Of a DNA stretch of 64,000 nt, positions 8,678 to 16,933 are shown piece by piece. The stretch is taken from positions 62,001 through 126,000 of the forward strand of contig CAJTPU010000002.1 in NCBI GenBank assembly GCA_910578335.1, given 5' to 3'. Under the pieces are notes generated by a model, which made no database searches, was not told the origin of the DNA, and saw only the letters and a program-made list of their open reading frames with translations. The translations under genes and the position numbers were made by a program. Each line of letters opens with the position of its first letter. Position 1 is the stretch's first letter. Source of the stretch: an uncultured Lachnospiraceae bacterium (GTDB taxonomy: Bacteria; Bacillota; Clostridia; Lachnospirales; Lachnospiraceae).

Positions 8678-9346
8678 CTACACTTCCTCATCCAAAGACA
8701 GTCCTTCGCAAAGCGCGACCGCCTTTGAGGTGCCGACGCGGCTGCAGCCCATCTCAATAAATGCTTTTACATCCGCAAGGCTCTGTACGCCGCCCGCCGC
8801 CTTGATTTTGACGCCGCTCCCAATATGCTTTAAAAACAGCGCTACATCCTCCTTTGTGGCGCCTCTCGTTCCAAATCCGGTGGAAGTTTTTATATAATCC
8901 GCGCCCGCTTCCGTCACCACCCTGCACAGGGCTATTTTTTCTTCCTCGCTTAAATAGCAGGTTTCCACAATGACTTTTAAGATATGGTTCTTGCAGATTG
9001 CTTTCAGTTCTGCGATTTCTTCCCTTACCTTGTCATAATTTCCATTCTTGACATCGCCGATATTGATTACCATGTCAACCTCGTCGCAGCCGTCACAAAG
9101 CGCCTGTCTCGTCTCCGCCGCTTTTGCCTCCGTTACGCTGTAGCCTAAGGGGAACCCTATCACCGTGCATATGGAAAGGGCATCTCCATACGCCTCCTTC
9201 ACCCGCTTTACATACGCGGGCGGAATGCACACGGAAGCCGTCCCATATTTTACCGCCTCGTCACAAAGCTTCTTAATATCCTCCCATGTGGCAAAAGCCT
9301 TAAGCTGGGTATGGTCCACACACTTTAGCATTTCCTGTAGTGTCAT
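8678..9346 (-). CDS. deoC: Deoxyribose-phosphate aldolase
   Basis: DeoC splits 2-deoxyribose 5-phosphate into glyceraldehyde 3-phosphate and acetaldehyde in deoxynucleoside catabolism. The Schiff-base lysine lies in ADYIKTSTGF, the acid/base aspartate region in DEVDMVINIG, and the second active-site lysine in GVKIKAAGG. I choose the ATG at 9346 because GAGG lies six bases before it and it gives 222 residues, like Bacillus DeoC (223). In-frame ATGs at 9373 and 9358 have poor ribosome sites. It is transcribed ahead of the Xaa-Pro aminopeptidase; no other deo gene is nearby. Confidence 0.95.
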   Translation of the reverse strand: MTLQEMLKCVDHTQLKAFATWEDIKKLCDEAVKYGTASVCIPPAYVKRVKEAYGDALSICTVIGFPLGYSVTEAKAAETRQALCDGCDEVDMVINIGDVKNGNYDKVREEIAELKAICKNHILKVIVETCYLSEEEKIALCRVVTEAGADYIKTSTGFGTRGATKEDVALFLKHIGSGVKIKAAGGVQSLADVKAFIEMGCSRVGTSKAVALCEGLSLDEEV

Positions 9347-9687
9347 ATTTTTCCTCATTTCTGCGCTGCTCATGTCCCGGTACTGCTAAGACTGCGCATG
9401 TTCTCAACATCGCCTCTCCATCGTTGTCTTTCTCTTCGTTATTGTAATACGTCGCGGCAAAAAAATCTACAATTTATGAAAAGTTTGTGAATTCCATTTT
9501 AAATCTTTGTGAAATGCGTTTTTTTACTTGCAACGCTTTTGCTGTCCGTGATATGATAATCTTACTTCTTGTAAAATGCATATTATACACTTCTGTTGTA
9601 TCATAATAAATTTTTGCATAACCTGTTAGTAGAATCCGGGTCATATACCCATATTACCCTAGTATTTTTCAGAAAGGAGAAATGCCC
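9347..9687. other. Divergent intergenic region between deoC and citrate synthase
   Basis: About 340 AT-rich bases separate the divergent deoC and citrate synthase genes. The only structure I can support is a candidate plus-strand promoter (9528-9557) and the ribosome site of the citrate synthase gene. No small gene or terminator is evident. Confidence 0.6.
9528..9557 (+). promoter_or_regulatory. Candidate citrate synthase promoter
   Basis: -35 TTGCAA (9528-9533), 18-base spacer, -10 TATGAT (9552-9557). The leader to the gene would be about 125 bases. Other AT-rich hexamers nearby make this only a candidate. Confidence 0.5.
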
Positions 9688-11055
9688 ATGGAACACCACA
9701 ATACATACTCAGACATTACGTCCGAAATCGTAAGGCTCGCCAAATTAACTGAGGAAGCAGGCATCATAGATTCCGAATTATTTACCAAATATGAGGTCAA
9801 GCGCGGTCTGCGCGATTTGAACGGAAAGGGCGTGCTTGCCGGGCTGACGCATATATCCGACGTACGCGCCAAAGAAATCGTGGACGGCGTGGAGGTACCC
9901 GCCCACGGCAGGCTGTTCTACCGCGGCTATGATGTACAGGATTTGGTGAGCGGCTTTACCAGCGAAAACCGCTTTGGCTTTGAGGAGATTGCCTATCTTC
10001 TCCTGTTTTCCAAGCTGCCGGACAAAAAGGAGCTCGCTGAGTTCGAGCAGCTTTTAGGCGGCTACCGTTCCCTGCCTACAAGCTTTGTGCGGGATATCAT
10101 TATGAAAGCGCCCAGCAAAGACATGATGAACACACTTGCCAGAAGTGTGCTCACGCTCTATTCTTACGACGACAGGGCGGACGATACCTCCCTGCCTAAC
10201 GTGCTCAGGCAGTGCCTGCAGCTTATCAGCCTGTTCCCCATGCTCTCCATCTACGGGTATCAGGCGTACAGCCATTACCACGACGGCAACAGCCTTTTTA
10301 TCCACCAGCCTCTTGCCGAATTATCCACCGCAGAAAACATTCTGCATATTCTGCGTCCGGACAGTTCCTACACGCCTTTGGAAGCAAGGATTTTAGATAT
10401 TGCCCTCGTGCTGCATATGGAGCACGGCGGCGGTAACAATTCCTCCTTTACCACCCACGTGGTAACCTCCTCCCTGACGGACACCTATTCTACAATTGCG
10501 GCGGCAATCGGTTCCTTAAAGGGTCCCCGCCACGGCGGCGCCAACATTAAGGTAGTCCAGATGTTTGAGGAAATGAAGAAGGAAATTCACGACTGGGAAG
10601 ATGAAGAAGAGGTTTCCGTATACTTAAAGAAGCTGCTTCACAAGGAAGCCTTCGACCACGCAGGTCTGATATACGGCGTCGGTCACGCCATTTACTCCAA
10701 ATCGGACCCTCGTGCCGTGGCGTTCAAATCCTTCGTAGAAAAGCTTTCGGAAGAAAAAGGCCTGCACAAGGAATTTGCTCTCTACTCTTTGGTAGAGCGT
10801 CTGGCACCCGCCATTATCTCCGAGGAGCGGCAGATGTACAAGGGTGTCAGCATTAATGTGGACTTTTACTCCGGTTTTGTCTATCACATGCTGGGGCTTC
10901 CCATGGAATTATACACCCCCATCTTTGCCATTGCCCGTATCGTAGGCTGGAGCGCTCACAGGCTGGAGGAGCTTGCCAACAACGGCAAAATCATCCGCCC
11001 CGCTTACAAGTCCGTCGGAGAAGACAAGGATTACGTTGCTATCGATAAGCGGTAA
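9688..11055 (+). CDS. Citrate synthase
   Basis: This enzyme condenses acetyl-CoA and oxaloacetate to citrate. The catalytic residues of the family can be seen: a histidine in LHMEHGGGNNSS, a histidine in GVGHAIYSKSDP and the aspartate in SINVDFYSGFVY, along with GPRHGGAN. At 455 residues it is somewhat longer than Bacillus CitZ because of an N-terminal extension of about 60 residues. I choose the ATG at 9688, eight bases after AAAGGAG; the in-frame ATG at 9682 is only two bases from it. It is a single-gene transcript on the plus strand; no aconitase or isocitrate dehydrogenase gene adjoins it, so it probably feeds glutamate synthesis. Confidence 0.95.
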   Translation: MEHHNTYSDITSEIVRLAKLTEEAGIIDSELFTKYEVKRGLRDLNGKGVLAGLTHISDVRAKEIVDGVEVPAHGRLFYRGYDVQDLVSGFTSENRFGFEEIAYLLLFSKLPDKKELAEFEQLLGGYRSLPTSFVRDIIMKAPSKDMMNTLARSVLTLYSYDDRADDTSLPNVLRQCLQLISLFPMLSIYGYQAYSHYHDGNSLFIHQPLAELSTAENILHILRPDSSYTPLEARILDIALVLHMEHGGGNNSSFTTHVVTSSLTDTYSTIAAAIGSLKGPRHGGANIKVVQMFEEMKKEIHDWEDEEEVSVYLKKLLHKEAFDHAGLIYGVGHAIYSKSDPRAVAFKSFVEKLSEEKGLHKEFALYSLVERLAPAIISEERQMYKGVSINVDFYSGFVYHMLGLPMELYTPIFAIARIVGWSAHRLEELANNGKIIRPAYKSVGEDKDYVAIDKR

Positions 11056-11117
11056 CCTTTTCGCAGCATAAATGCAATGTGGGAAACTCTTTCAGCAAGG
11101 TTTCCCGCACCGTAAAG

Positions 11118-11160
11118 AAGAGCCAATAACTGCAGTCGGCACTGCCTGTTATTGGCTCTT
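11118..11160. terminator. Shared convergent terminator (citrate synthase / thrC)
   Basis: A perfect 13-bp stem AAGAGCCAATAAC / GTTATTGGCTCTT encloses an inner GCAGT / ACTGC stem. It lies between the stops of two convergent genes and could serve both strands. Confidence 0.8.
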
Positions 11161-11191
11161 TGATTCAGTCTTAAAAAAGGAACCTGCCGCC

Positions 11192-12679
11192 TTAAACTGC
11201 CAGAAACTGCTTTACCGCTGCCTTCATTTCTTCCTTATCGCAGACTTTTGTGTGCAGCACAGGAGCAGTGCGAATTTCCTCTACGGCAGCGGGCACCGGA
11301 ACCTTAGACAACAGGGAAAGCCCGTCGGCAAGTGCAAAATCGTCCATGGCGCAGTCCTCTCCCATTGCCTCCATCACGCTTCTGGTAAACTTATAAGGGC
11401 TTGCCGTGGAAGCAATCACGGTCTTTGTCACATCCTGTGTATCCGCCTTGTATTTGCCATAAACTGCAGACGCCACTGCAGTGTGGGTATCAATCACATA
11501 ACCGCAGTTTTCATAAAGCGCTTTGATTGCTGCCGCCGCTTCCTCCTCGCTGGCATAATTGCCATAGAAATCAGAGAGCTCCGCCTGCATTTCGGGCGTA
11601 ATTTCGTATCTGCCGCCGCTGCCTAACGCCTCCATAAGGCTGGCTGTTTTTTCTGCATCATTGCCGGCAATCCGGTAAATCAGCCGCTCTAAGTTGCTGG
11701 AAATCAGGATATCCATGGAGGGCGAAGAGGTCAGGACAAATTCACGGTTTTTGTCATAGGTGCCTGTCGCAAAAAAGTCATAAAGCACCTTATTGTCATT
11801 GGAAGCACAAATCAGTTTGTGGATAGGCAGTCCCATATTCTTGGCATAGAACGCCGCCAGAATATTACCGAAATTGCCTGTGGGCACTACCACGTTGATT
11901 TTTTCTCCCTCTGAAAGCTTCCCTTTTTCCAGAAGCCTTGCATACGCATACACATAATATACAATCTGCGGTACCAGCCTGCCGATATTGATGGAATTGG
12001 CAGAAGAAAACCGAAATCCTGCTTCCGCCAGCTCCTTCTCTAACGCCTTATCCCCAAACAGCTTCTTTACGCCGGTCTGCGCATCGTCAAAATTACCGGT
12101 GATTCCCACCACACAGGTATTATCGCCTTTTTGCGTCACCATCTGCTTTTCCTGAATGGGACTGACGCCGTGCTTCGGATAAAACACGATAATGCGGGTT
12201 CCCTCCACGCCTGCAAAACCTGCCAACGCTGCCTTGCCGGTATCCCCGCTGGTCGCCGTTAAAATCACAATCTCGTCTTTTACGTGATTCTTCCTTGCCG
12301 CCGTCGTCATCAGATGCGGCAGTATGGAAAGCGCCATATCCTTAAAAGCAATCGTCGCGCCGTGGAAAAGCTCCAGATAGTAAGCGCCCTCCGCCTCCCT
12401 TAACGGTGCAATTGCCGCCGTATCAAACTTTTCATCATAGGCTCTGGCAATACATGCCTTAAGCTCCTCCTCCGTAAAATCCGTGAGGTACAGCTTCATA
12501 ACCTCGTAAGCCGTCTCCTGATAGCTCATCTTGGAAAATGCCGCAAGGCTTTTATCCAACGCCGGAATATGGTCCGGCACAAACAGACCGCCATCCTCAG
12601 ACAGCCCTTTTAAAATAGCCTGTGATGCCTTTACCGGTTCTTTTTTGCTTCTTGTGCTTTTATATAATACTTCTTCCAT
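11192..12679 (-). CDS. thrC: Threonine synthase
   Basis: ThrC converts O-phosphohomoserine to threonine and phosphate with pyridoxal phosphate. The protein (495 residues) is of the long threonine synthase class. The PLP lysine is in ATIAFKDMALSI (about residue 110), preceded by the TRSKKEPV substrate segment near the N-terminus. A TATSGDTGKAAL phosphate-binding loop and a PTGNFGNI motif follow. Of the two adjacent ATGs the second (12679) has the better spacing (five bases) from AGGAG. The gene stands alone with its own promoter; no hom or thrB is adjacent. Confidence 0.95.
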   Translation of the reverse strand: MEEVLYKSTRSKKEPVKASQAILKGLSEDGGLFVPDHIPALDKSLAAFSKMSYQETAYEVMKLYLTDFTEEELKACIARAYDEKFDTAAIAPLREAEGAYYLELFHGATIAFKDMALSILPHLMTTAARKNHVKDEIVILTATSGDTGKAALAGFAGVEGTRIIVFYPKHGVSPIQEKQMVTQKGDNTCVVGITGNFDDAQTGVKKLFGDKALEKELAEAGFRFSSANSINIGRLVPQIVYYVYAYARLLEKGKLSEGEKINVVVPTGNFGNILAAFYAKNMGLPIHKLICASNDNKVLYDFFATGTYDKNREFVLTSSPSMDILISSNLERLIYRIAGNDAEKTASLMEALGSGGRYEITPEMQAELSDFYGNYASEEEAAAAIKALYENCGYVIDTHTAVASAVYGKYKADTQDVTKTVIASTASPYKFTRSVMEAMGEDCAMDDFALADGLSLLSKVPVPAAVEEIRTAPVLHTKVCDKEEMKAAVKQFLAV

Positions 12680-12763
12680 CATAGCTCCTATCCGTATCGG
12701 AGAAATACTCCGTTATTTCCCGCTGCCCAGCTCATAAAATACTTTTGCGCGGTGATTGAAAAC

Positions 12764-12792
12764 AGTATAGCATAATGGAATTTTTTTGGCAA
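12764..12792 (-). promoter_or_regulatory. thrC promoter
   Basis: -35 TTGCCA (12792-12787), 17-base spacer and an extended -10 TGCTATACT (core 12769-12764). The roughly 80-base leader holds only a small CGGAG/CTCCG hairpin and no T-box motif. Confidence 0.8.
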
Positions 12793-12809
12793 CGTAAAAA
12801 CAAGACAGT

Positions 12810-13430
12810 TTAATAGAAAAATTCATGTCCGCCGTGGGAAAACAGAAAAGTCAGTTTTTCATCAAACCAGCTCATGCTGTCAGAATTGGCATATTTTCTG
12901 GATGCAAAGTAAAGCGCGCCTTCGGAAATGTCCTCGCCGCACAGCACCCGCTCTACCGCCTCGATGGTTTTTTCGCTTACCGTTACCCTGTCATATCTGC
13001 CGCTGTATGCCGGTGAGAACTGTGCCGTACCGTTTTCTCTCTGAAAAACCACTTCTTTCACAGTATCGGGAAACGCATCACTGTTCACCCTGTTTAATAC
13101 AACACTTGCCACCAGCATCCTTCCCTCTATGTCCTCTCCCCCTGCTTCCGCCTCCACAATCCGCAAAAGCACTTGATAATCTTCCTCAGATAAATCGTAC
13201 TTCCACTTTTTTTCTACCACTTCATAAAAAATGACAAGCTGTCCTGAGGATACTGCTTGTACCAGCCCGTCGTGGCTGACCAGTTCCTCCGGCGCAAGCG
13301 CCTCCTGCAGATTCAATTTGAATGCAGGCGTCGCCATAATATGATTTACCTTCAGTCCGGTAATGTTGAAAACCGCGACAACCGCTATGATATTGATAAG
13401 TAACAACGCCAAAATATACTTTTTATACAT
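12810..13430 (-). CDS. SleB-family cell wall hydrolase, membrane-anchored
   Basis: This 206-residue protein has an N-terminal membrane segment (ILALLLINIIAVVAVF, about residues 6-22) and a C-terminal SleB/CwlJ (Hydrolase_2) domain. Family landmarks are VEAEAGGEDIEGRMLVASV with the catalytic glutamate region, then VLNRV, a TAQFSPA segment and ALYFASRK. The family cuts peptidoglycan; SleB and CwlJ act on the spore cortex at germination, but many Clostridia have vegetative paralogues. I start at the ATG at 13430, directly before the hydrophobic segment; a GTG eight codons upstream (13454) is possible. No ypeB is adjacent, so a spore role is not supported. Confidence 0.85.
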   Translation of the reverse strand: MYKKYILALLLINIIAVVAVFNITGLKVNHIMATPAFKLNLQEALAPEELVSHDGLVQAVSSGQLVIFYEVVEKKWKYDLSEEDYQVLLRIVEAEAGGEDIEGRMLVASVVLNRVNSDAFPDTVKEVVFQRENGTAQFSPAYSGRYDRVTVSEKTIEAVERVLCGEDISEGALYFASRKYANSDSMSWFDEKLTFLFSHGGHEFFY

Positions 13431-13535
13431 CCTTACACCCCAGTCCGCTTCCACAGTTAAAACAACCTGTAAAATTTTTCATGCTTGACCCATACAATAT
13501 ATTTTATACAGTATGTCCGGAAAATATTTCTTAAT

Positions 13536-13564
13536 TTGTACTTTTTTCTAAAATCTGTTATACT
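13536..13564 (+). promoter_or_regulatory. Promoter of the AP2-domain gene
   Basis: -35 TTGTAC (13536-13541), 17-base spacer, -10 TATACT (13559-13564). Transcription would start near 13571, leaving a leader of about 28 bases. Confidence 0.82.
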
Positions 13565-13598
13565 TTTCCTACAAAAATCACAGGGAAGAGAGATACGG

Positions 13599-14396
13599 AT
13601 GAACAAGACAAGCGGCGTTTTTACAGCCAAAAAAAAGGACGGCAGCGTTTCCTACCGTTCCTCCATCACCTATCAGAATAAACACATCAGCCTTGGCAGC
13701 TTTTCTTCCTTCGAGCAGGCGCATGCCGCATATAAAGAAGCGGAGCGGCTGCTTCGGGCTAAGGAACCTGCCGCTCTCTCGGATTATAGCGGCGGCGCCC
13801 TTTCTTTTGAAAAATGGGTGGTACTCCTCAATTTTAGAAACAACGGCGTCTACTTTTCCACCCCCATTTATGTCCGCCCGCATTTCTTTTACTATTATTA
13901 TACAAGAGAAATTGTATTGAAATTTGATATAGACGATTTGTTTTACTATGCATCCCACAAAATTATGAAACGCGGCAGTCATTATTTTGTGGCTGACTTT
14001 GGCATGCAGGTGAATATCTTGAACCGCTACGGCATCAAAAACTATGCTGTAGCAGGCAGGGATTTTGATTTTCAAAATGGGGATACCACTGATTTCAGAC
14101 GGGAAAATCTTGTAATACACAATAAGTATCACGGTGTTCTCATAAAATCCGGCAAAAACGGAATAAAATACTGCGCCCGCATACATGTAAAGGGCAATTA
14201 CAACATTGGCTGCTACCACACCATAGAAGAAGCAGCCATTGCCTACAATAAAGCAATTGATATCTTAAAGAAAAACGGCTGCAAAAAGAATTATACGCCA
14301 AACTACTTAGAAAACGTACCGGCAGGCATGTATGCCGATATCTATACACGCCTGCCGGTTTCTGAAAAAATATACGGGCTTCACTTTTCAGAATAG
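13599..14396 (+). CDS. AP2-domain protein with degenerate HNH region
   Basis: This 265-residue protein carries a C-terminal AP2-like DNA-binding domain: GIKYCARIHVKGNYNIGCY, then TIEEAAIAYNKAIDIL. A second AP2-like segment lies at the N-terminus, GSVSYRSSITYQNKHISLGS followed by FEQAHAAYKEAERLL. The middle segment NGDTTDFRRENLVI resembles the end of an HNH homing-endonuclease domain, but the expected histidine pair reads GRDFDF instead. It is therefore probably a DNA-binding protein without nuclease activity; that is inference. It has its own promoter and its 3' end overlaps the convergent GH25 gene by 16 bases. No phage genes surround it. Confidence 0.75.
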   Translation: MNKTSGVFTAKKKDGSVSYRSSITYQNKHISLGSFSSFEQAHAAYKEAERLLRAKEPAALSDYSGGALSFEKWVVLLNFRNNGVYFSTPIYVRPHFFYYYYTREIVLKFDIDDLFYYASHKIMKRGSHYFVADFGMQVNILNRYGIKNYAVAGRDFDFQNGDTTDFRRENLVIHNKYHGVLIKSGKNGIKYCARIHVKGNYNIGCYHTIEEAAIAYNKAIDILKKNGCKKNYTPNYLENVPAGMYADIYTRLPVSEKIYGLHFSE

Positions 14397-15466
14397 TCAA
14401 TAAAGCTGATATTTAAATTTGCATATCCTGCAATGCCGTCTATGGTAGCTGTATTGGAATACTGCCACATGGTAAACTTATACGGATAATCCGGAATATC
14501 ACCCGGCTGAGAAAGCCAGATATCATAGGAGGTCAGTTTGGAAAGGTCCACATACCGGATAAGCCACTCCTTATTGCCGTAAAGCATAGGCATGTACCCT
14601 GCGTTTGCAATCGTATCCATAAAAGTCTTCGCAATTGTCGTCTTTTCTTCCCTTGTCAGCGATTCAATCCGGGCAGTGTCTCCGACGATAAACTCCATGT
14701 CAAACGCAATGGGATAGGTTATCGTATAATCTCCAATGCTCTCCAATACCAGATTTGCCTCCTCGATTGCCTCCTCCTTGCTGACTGCCTGCGAAAAGAA
14801 ATAGAGACCGATTTCCAGTCCGGCATCCGAAGCACGCTTGATATTGTCGAGAAAATTCTCATCCAGCATAAGCTGCCCGGTTCCATATCCTCTTGCGCCC
14901 ACCCGCAGCATCACAAAATGAACGCCTGCTTTCTTGAGCTTTACAAAATCCACATAATCATGATATTTGGAGATATCCGCACCTACATAAGATATCTGCC
15001 TGCCGTCCTCAAAATATTTCATCAGCTCGGACTGACAGACCAGCTTCGTATAGTCATATTCATTCTTTGGCAGATACGGACTGATTAGCACCCATTCCTC
15101 CTTGCCGTCCGCTGTGACAAGCAACGTGTGCCTGCCGTCGGTTGCCGGGTCACTGACTTCTTCCTTCTTGACGCTCTCCTCCTGCTCCGGTTCTTCCGTC
15201 TCCTCCGGATATAAATCCCAAAAATCAAAATCATCCGGTGTCAACGTTCCCTGCACGAATTCATCGGAAGGCTCTCCATCCGCCACATCTTGCACAGCAT
15301 CATCAGGCTGAGCCGGCGGCTCTTCCCTTCCCTTCTTTATGGTTTCGCTGTTCATCAGAAGTATCAGCACCAAAATTGCAGAGATAAAAAGCGTCACACC
15401 GATTATCATGCGTACCACAGTCAGGCTCATTTTGGGCTGCTCGTCATATTCTTCCGGTAATTTCAT
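14381..15466 (-). CDS. GH25 family lysozyme, membrane-anchored
   Basis: This 361-residue protein has a short cytoplasmic start, one membrane segment (about residues 18-40), an acidic linker rich in E, D and P, and a C-terminal glycoside hydrolase 25 domain. GH25 enzymes cut the MurNAc-GlcNAc bond of peptidoglycan. The domain begins at SYVGADISKYHDYVDF and carries the family Asp-x-Glu pair in PIAFDMEF, then YGNKEWL and WLSQPGD. The ribosome site AGCAGGAG precedes the start. It lies 75 bases downstream of rnfB on the same strand, so it may be read from the rnf operon. It is more likely a wall-remodelling enzyme than a phage lysin because it has a membrane anchor. Confidence 0.88.
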   Translation of the reverse strand: MKLPEEYDEQPKMSLTVVRMIIGVTLFISAILVLILLMNSETIKKGREEPPAQPDDAVQDVADGEPSDEFVQGTLTPDDFDFWDLYPEETEEPEQEESVKKEEVSDPATDGRHTLLVTADGKEEWVLISPYLPKNEYDYTKLVCQSELMKYFEDGRQISYVGADISKYHDYVDFVKLKKAGVHFVMLRVGARGYGTGQLMLDENFLDNIKRASDAGLEIGLYFFSQAVSKEEAIEEANLVLESIGDYTITYPIAFDMEFIVGDTARIESLTREEKTTIAKTFMDTIANAGYMPMLYGNKEWLIRYVDLSKLTSYDIWLSQPGDIPDYPYKFTMWQYSNTATIDGIAGYANLNISFIDYSEK

Positions 15467-15541
15467 GGTAAATTTCTCCTGCTTTTATTTTTATGTCTCC
15501 GCATATCGCAAGCTCTGCTCACGGTACTGCACCGATAAATT

Positions 15542-16333
15542 TTACACAATTACATGCTTCGGGCACTTCTCCGCACAAATACCGCAGCCCGTGCATTTCT
15601 CCTGGTCGATTACCGCATGAAAATCCTTGACGGCAATGGCGCCTGCAGGACAATTTTTCACACAGATGCCACATCCGATACAGCCTGTCACACAGGACTT
15701 AATCGTATCGATGCCTTTGTCCTTCGAGCTGCATGAGACAATATGCTTTGCATGATACGGCTCCAAGGATATCAGATGTCTCGGGCATACCGCAATACAC
15801 TTCCCGCAGGCACGGCATACCTCTTTATCCACTACTGCAATGCCATTTTCAATGTGTATGGCATCAAAAGGACACTCCTTGACGCAGGTGCCAAATCCAA
15901 GACAGCCATAGATACAGGATTTTGGCCCCCCGTTGGGCACATAGCTTAACATACGGCAGTCTTCTATTCCGGTATATTCATAGTGCGGATAGGTCTGGTC
16001 GCAGTCGCCCATACAATGTACAAAAGCCGTCATGCGTACACTCTGTCTGCTCTCCACCCCCATAATGGCGGCTATCTGTTTCCCTACGGCATCTCCGCCT
16101 ACAGGACAGGCATTCACCTGCGCCTCTCCTTTCGCAATCGCCGCCGCAAGCCCCGCGCAGCCCGGAAATCCGCAGCCACCGCAGTTATTGCCCGGAAGCG
16201 CGGAAAGCACAGCCTCCTCTTTTTCATTGACCTTCACCTTAAATACAATTGCCGCCACTCCTAAAAACAAACCAATAAACAGACCAATACCGCCTACCAG
16301 CACAGCAGCACTCAAAACTCCCATCGCATTCAT
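15542..16333 (-). CDS. rnfB: Rnf complex iron-sulfur subunit B
   Basis: RnfB passes electrons from ferredoxin into the Rnf membrane complex, which reduces NAD+ and pumps Na+ or H+. The 263-residue protein starts with a membrane anchor (VLSAAVLVGGIGLFIGLFL), then a four-cysteine cluster in CGGCGFPGCAGL. Four ferredoxin-type cysteine motifs follow (CIYGCLGFGTCVKECP, CRACGKCIAVCP, CVTGCIGCGICVKNCP, CTGCGICAEKCP). The start at 16333 has AAGGAGG eight bases upstream; the open frame upstream of it runs into rnfA. It is the last gene of the rnf cluster, beginning 13 bases after the rnfA stop. Confidence 0.96.
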   Translation of the reverse strand: MNAMGVLSAAVLVGGIGLFIGLFLGVAAIVFKVKVNEKEEAVLSALPGNNCGGCGFPGCAGLAAAIAKGEAQVNACPVGGDAVGKQIAAIMGVESRQSVRMTAFVHCMGDCDQTYPHYEYTGIEDCRMLSYVPNGGPKSCIYGCLGFGTCVKECPFDAIHIENGIAVVDKEVCRACGKCIAVCPRHLISLEPYHAKHIVSCSSKDKGIDTIKSCVTGCIGCGICVKNCPAGAIAVKDFHAVIDQEKCTGCGICAEKCPKHVIV

Positions 16334-16346
16334 CTGTTCATCCTCC

Positions 16347-16931
16347 TTACAAGAGACCGGAGAATCCACAGAAAGCAATCGCCATCAGTCCTGCCGTCAG
16401 CAGCACGTTCGGCATTCCCTTAAAGGATTCCGGTATATCGTTATAAACCATTTTTTCCCTGATGCCGGCAAGAATCACAATGGCAATCATAAAGCCCAAA
16501 GCCGTTGCAAAACCATTTACCGTACCGGCAAGAATGCCGTATTCCTTCTGCACATTCGTAAGTGCCACGCCAAGTACGGCACAGTTCGTCGTTATCAGAG
16601 GCAGATACACGCCAAGCGCCTGATACAGAGGTTTTATGAACTTCTTCAAGAACATTTCCACAAACTGTACCAGTGCGGCAATCACTAAAATAAACACGAT
16701 GGTCTGCAGGTATTCCATATGAAACGGCGTCAACACAAACTGATAAATCACACCTGCAATGACGCTGGAAAGGGTAATGACAAAAATAATGGCGCCGCCC
16801 ATACCTGCCGCCGTGTTGATTTTTTTGGACACGCCGAGAAAAGGGCACAACCCCAAAAACTGACTCAGCACAACATTACTTACCAAAGAGGAGCTGATTA
16901 ATATGACAAGCAAATCTTTTACCTCTCCCAT
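16347..16931 (-). CDS. rnfA: Rnf complex membrane subunit A
   Basis: RnfA is a six-span membrane subunit of the ferredoxin:NAD+ oxidoreductase, homologous to NqrE. At 194 residues it has standard length. It carries the conserved SNVVLSQFLGLCPFLGVS near the N-terminus and LPLITTNCAVLGVAL in the middle; cysteines in these two half-helices hold a membrane [2Fe-2S] cluster in the related complexes. It starts two bases after the rnfE stop and precedes rnfB. Confidence 0.96.
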   Translation of the reverse strand: MGEVKDLLVILISSSLVSNVVLSQFLGLCPFLGVSKKINTAAGMGGAIIFVITLSSVIAGVIYQFVLTPFHMEYLQTIVFILVIAALVQFVEMFLKKFIKPLYQALGVYLPLITTNCAVLGVALTNVQKEYGILAGTVNGFATALGFMIAIVILAGIREKMVYNDIPESFKGMPNVLLTAGLMAIAFCGFSGLL

Positions 16932-16933
16932 TT

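Noticed and set aside
13599..14396. AP2-domain gene as part of a prophage
   Set aside because: No integrase, capsid, holin or attachment-like repeats surround it, and the neighbours are core genes; the GH25 gene next to it is membrane-anchored, unlike phage lysins.
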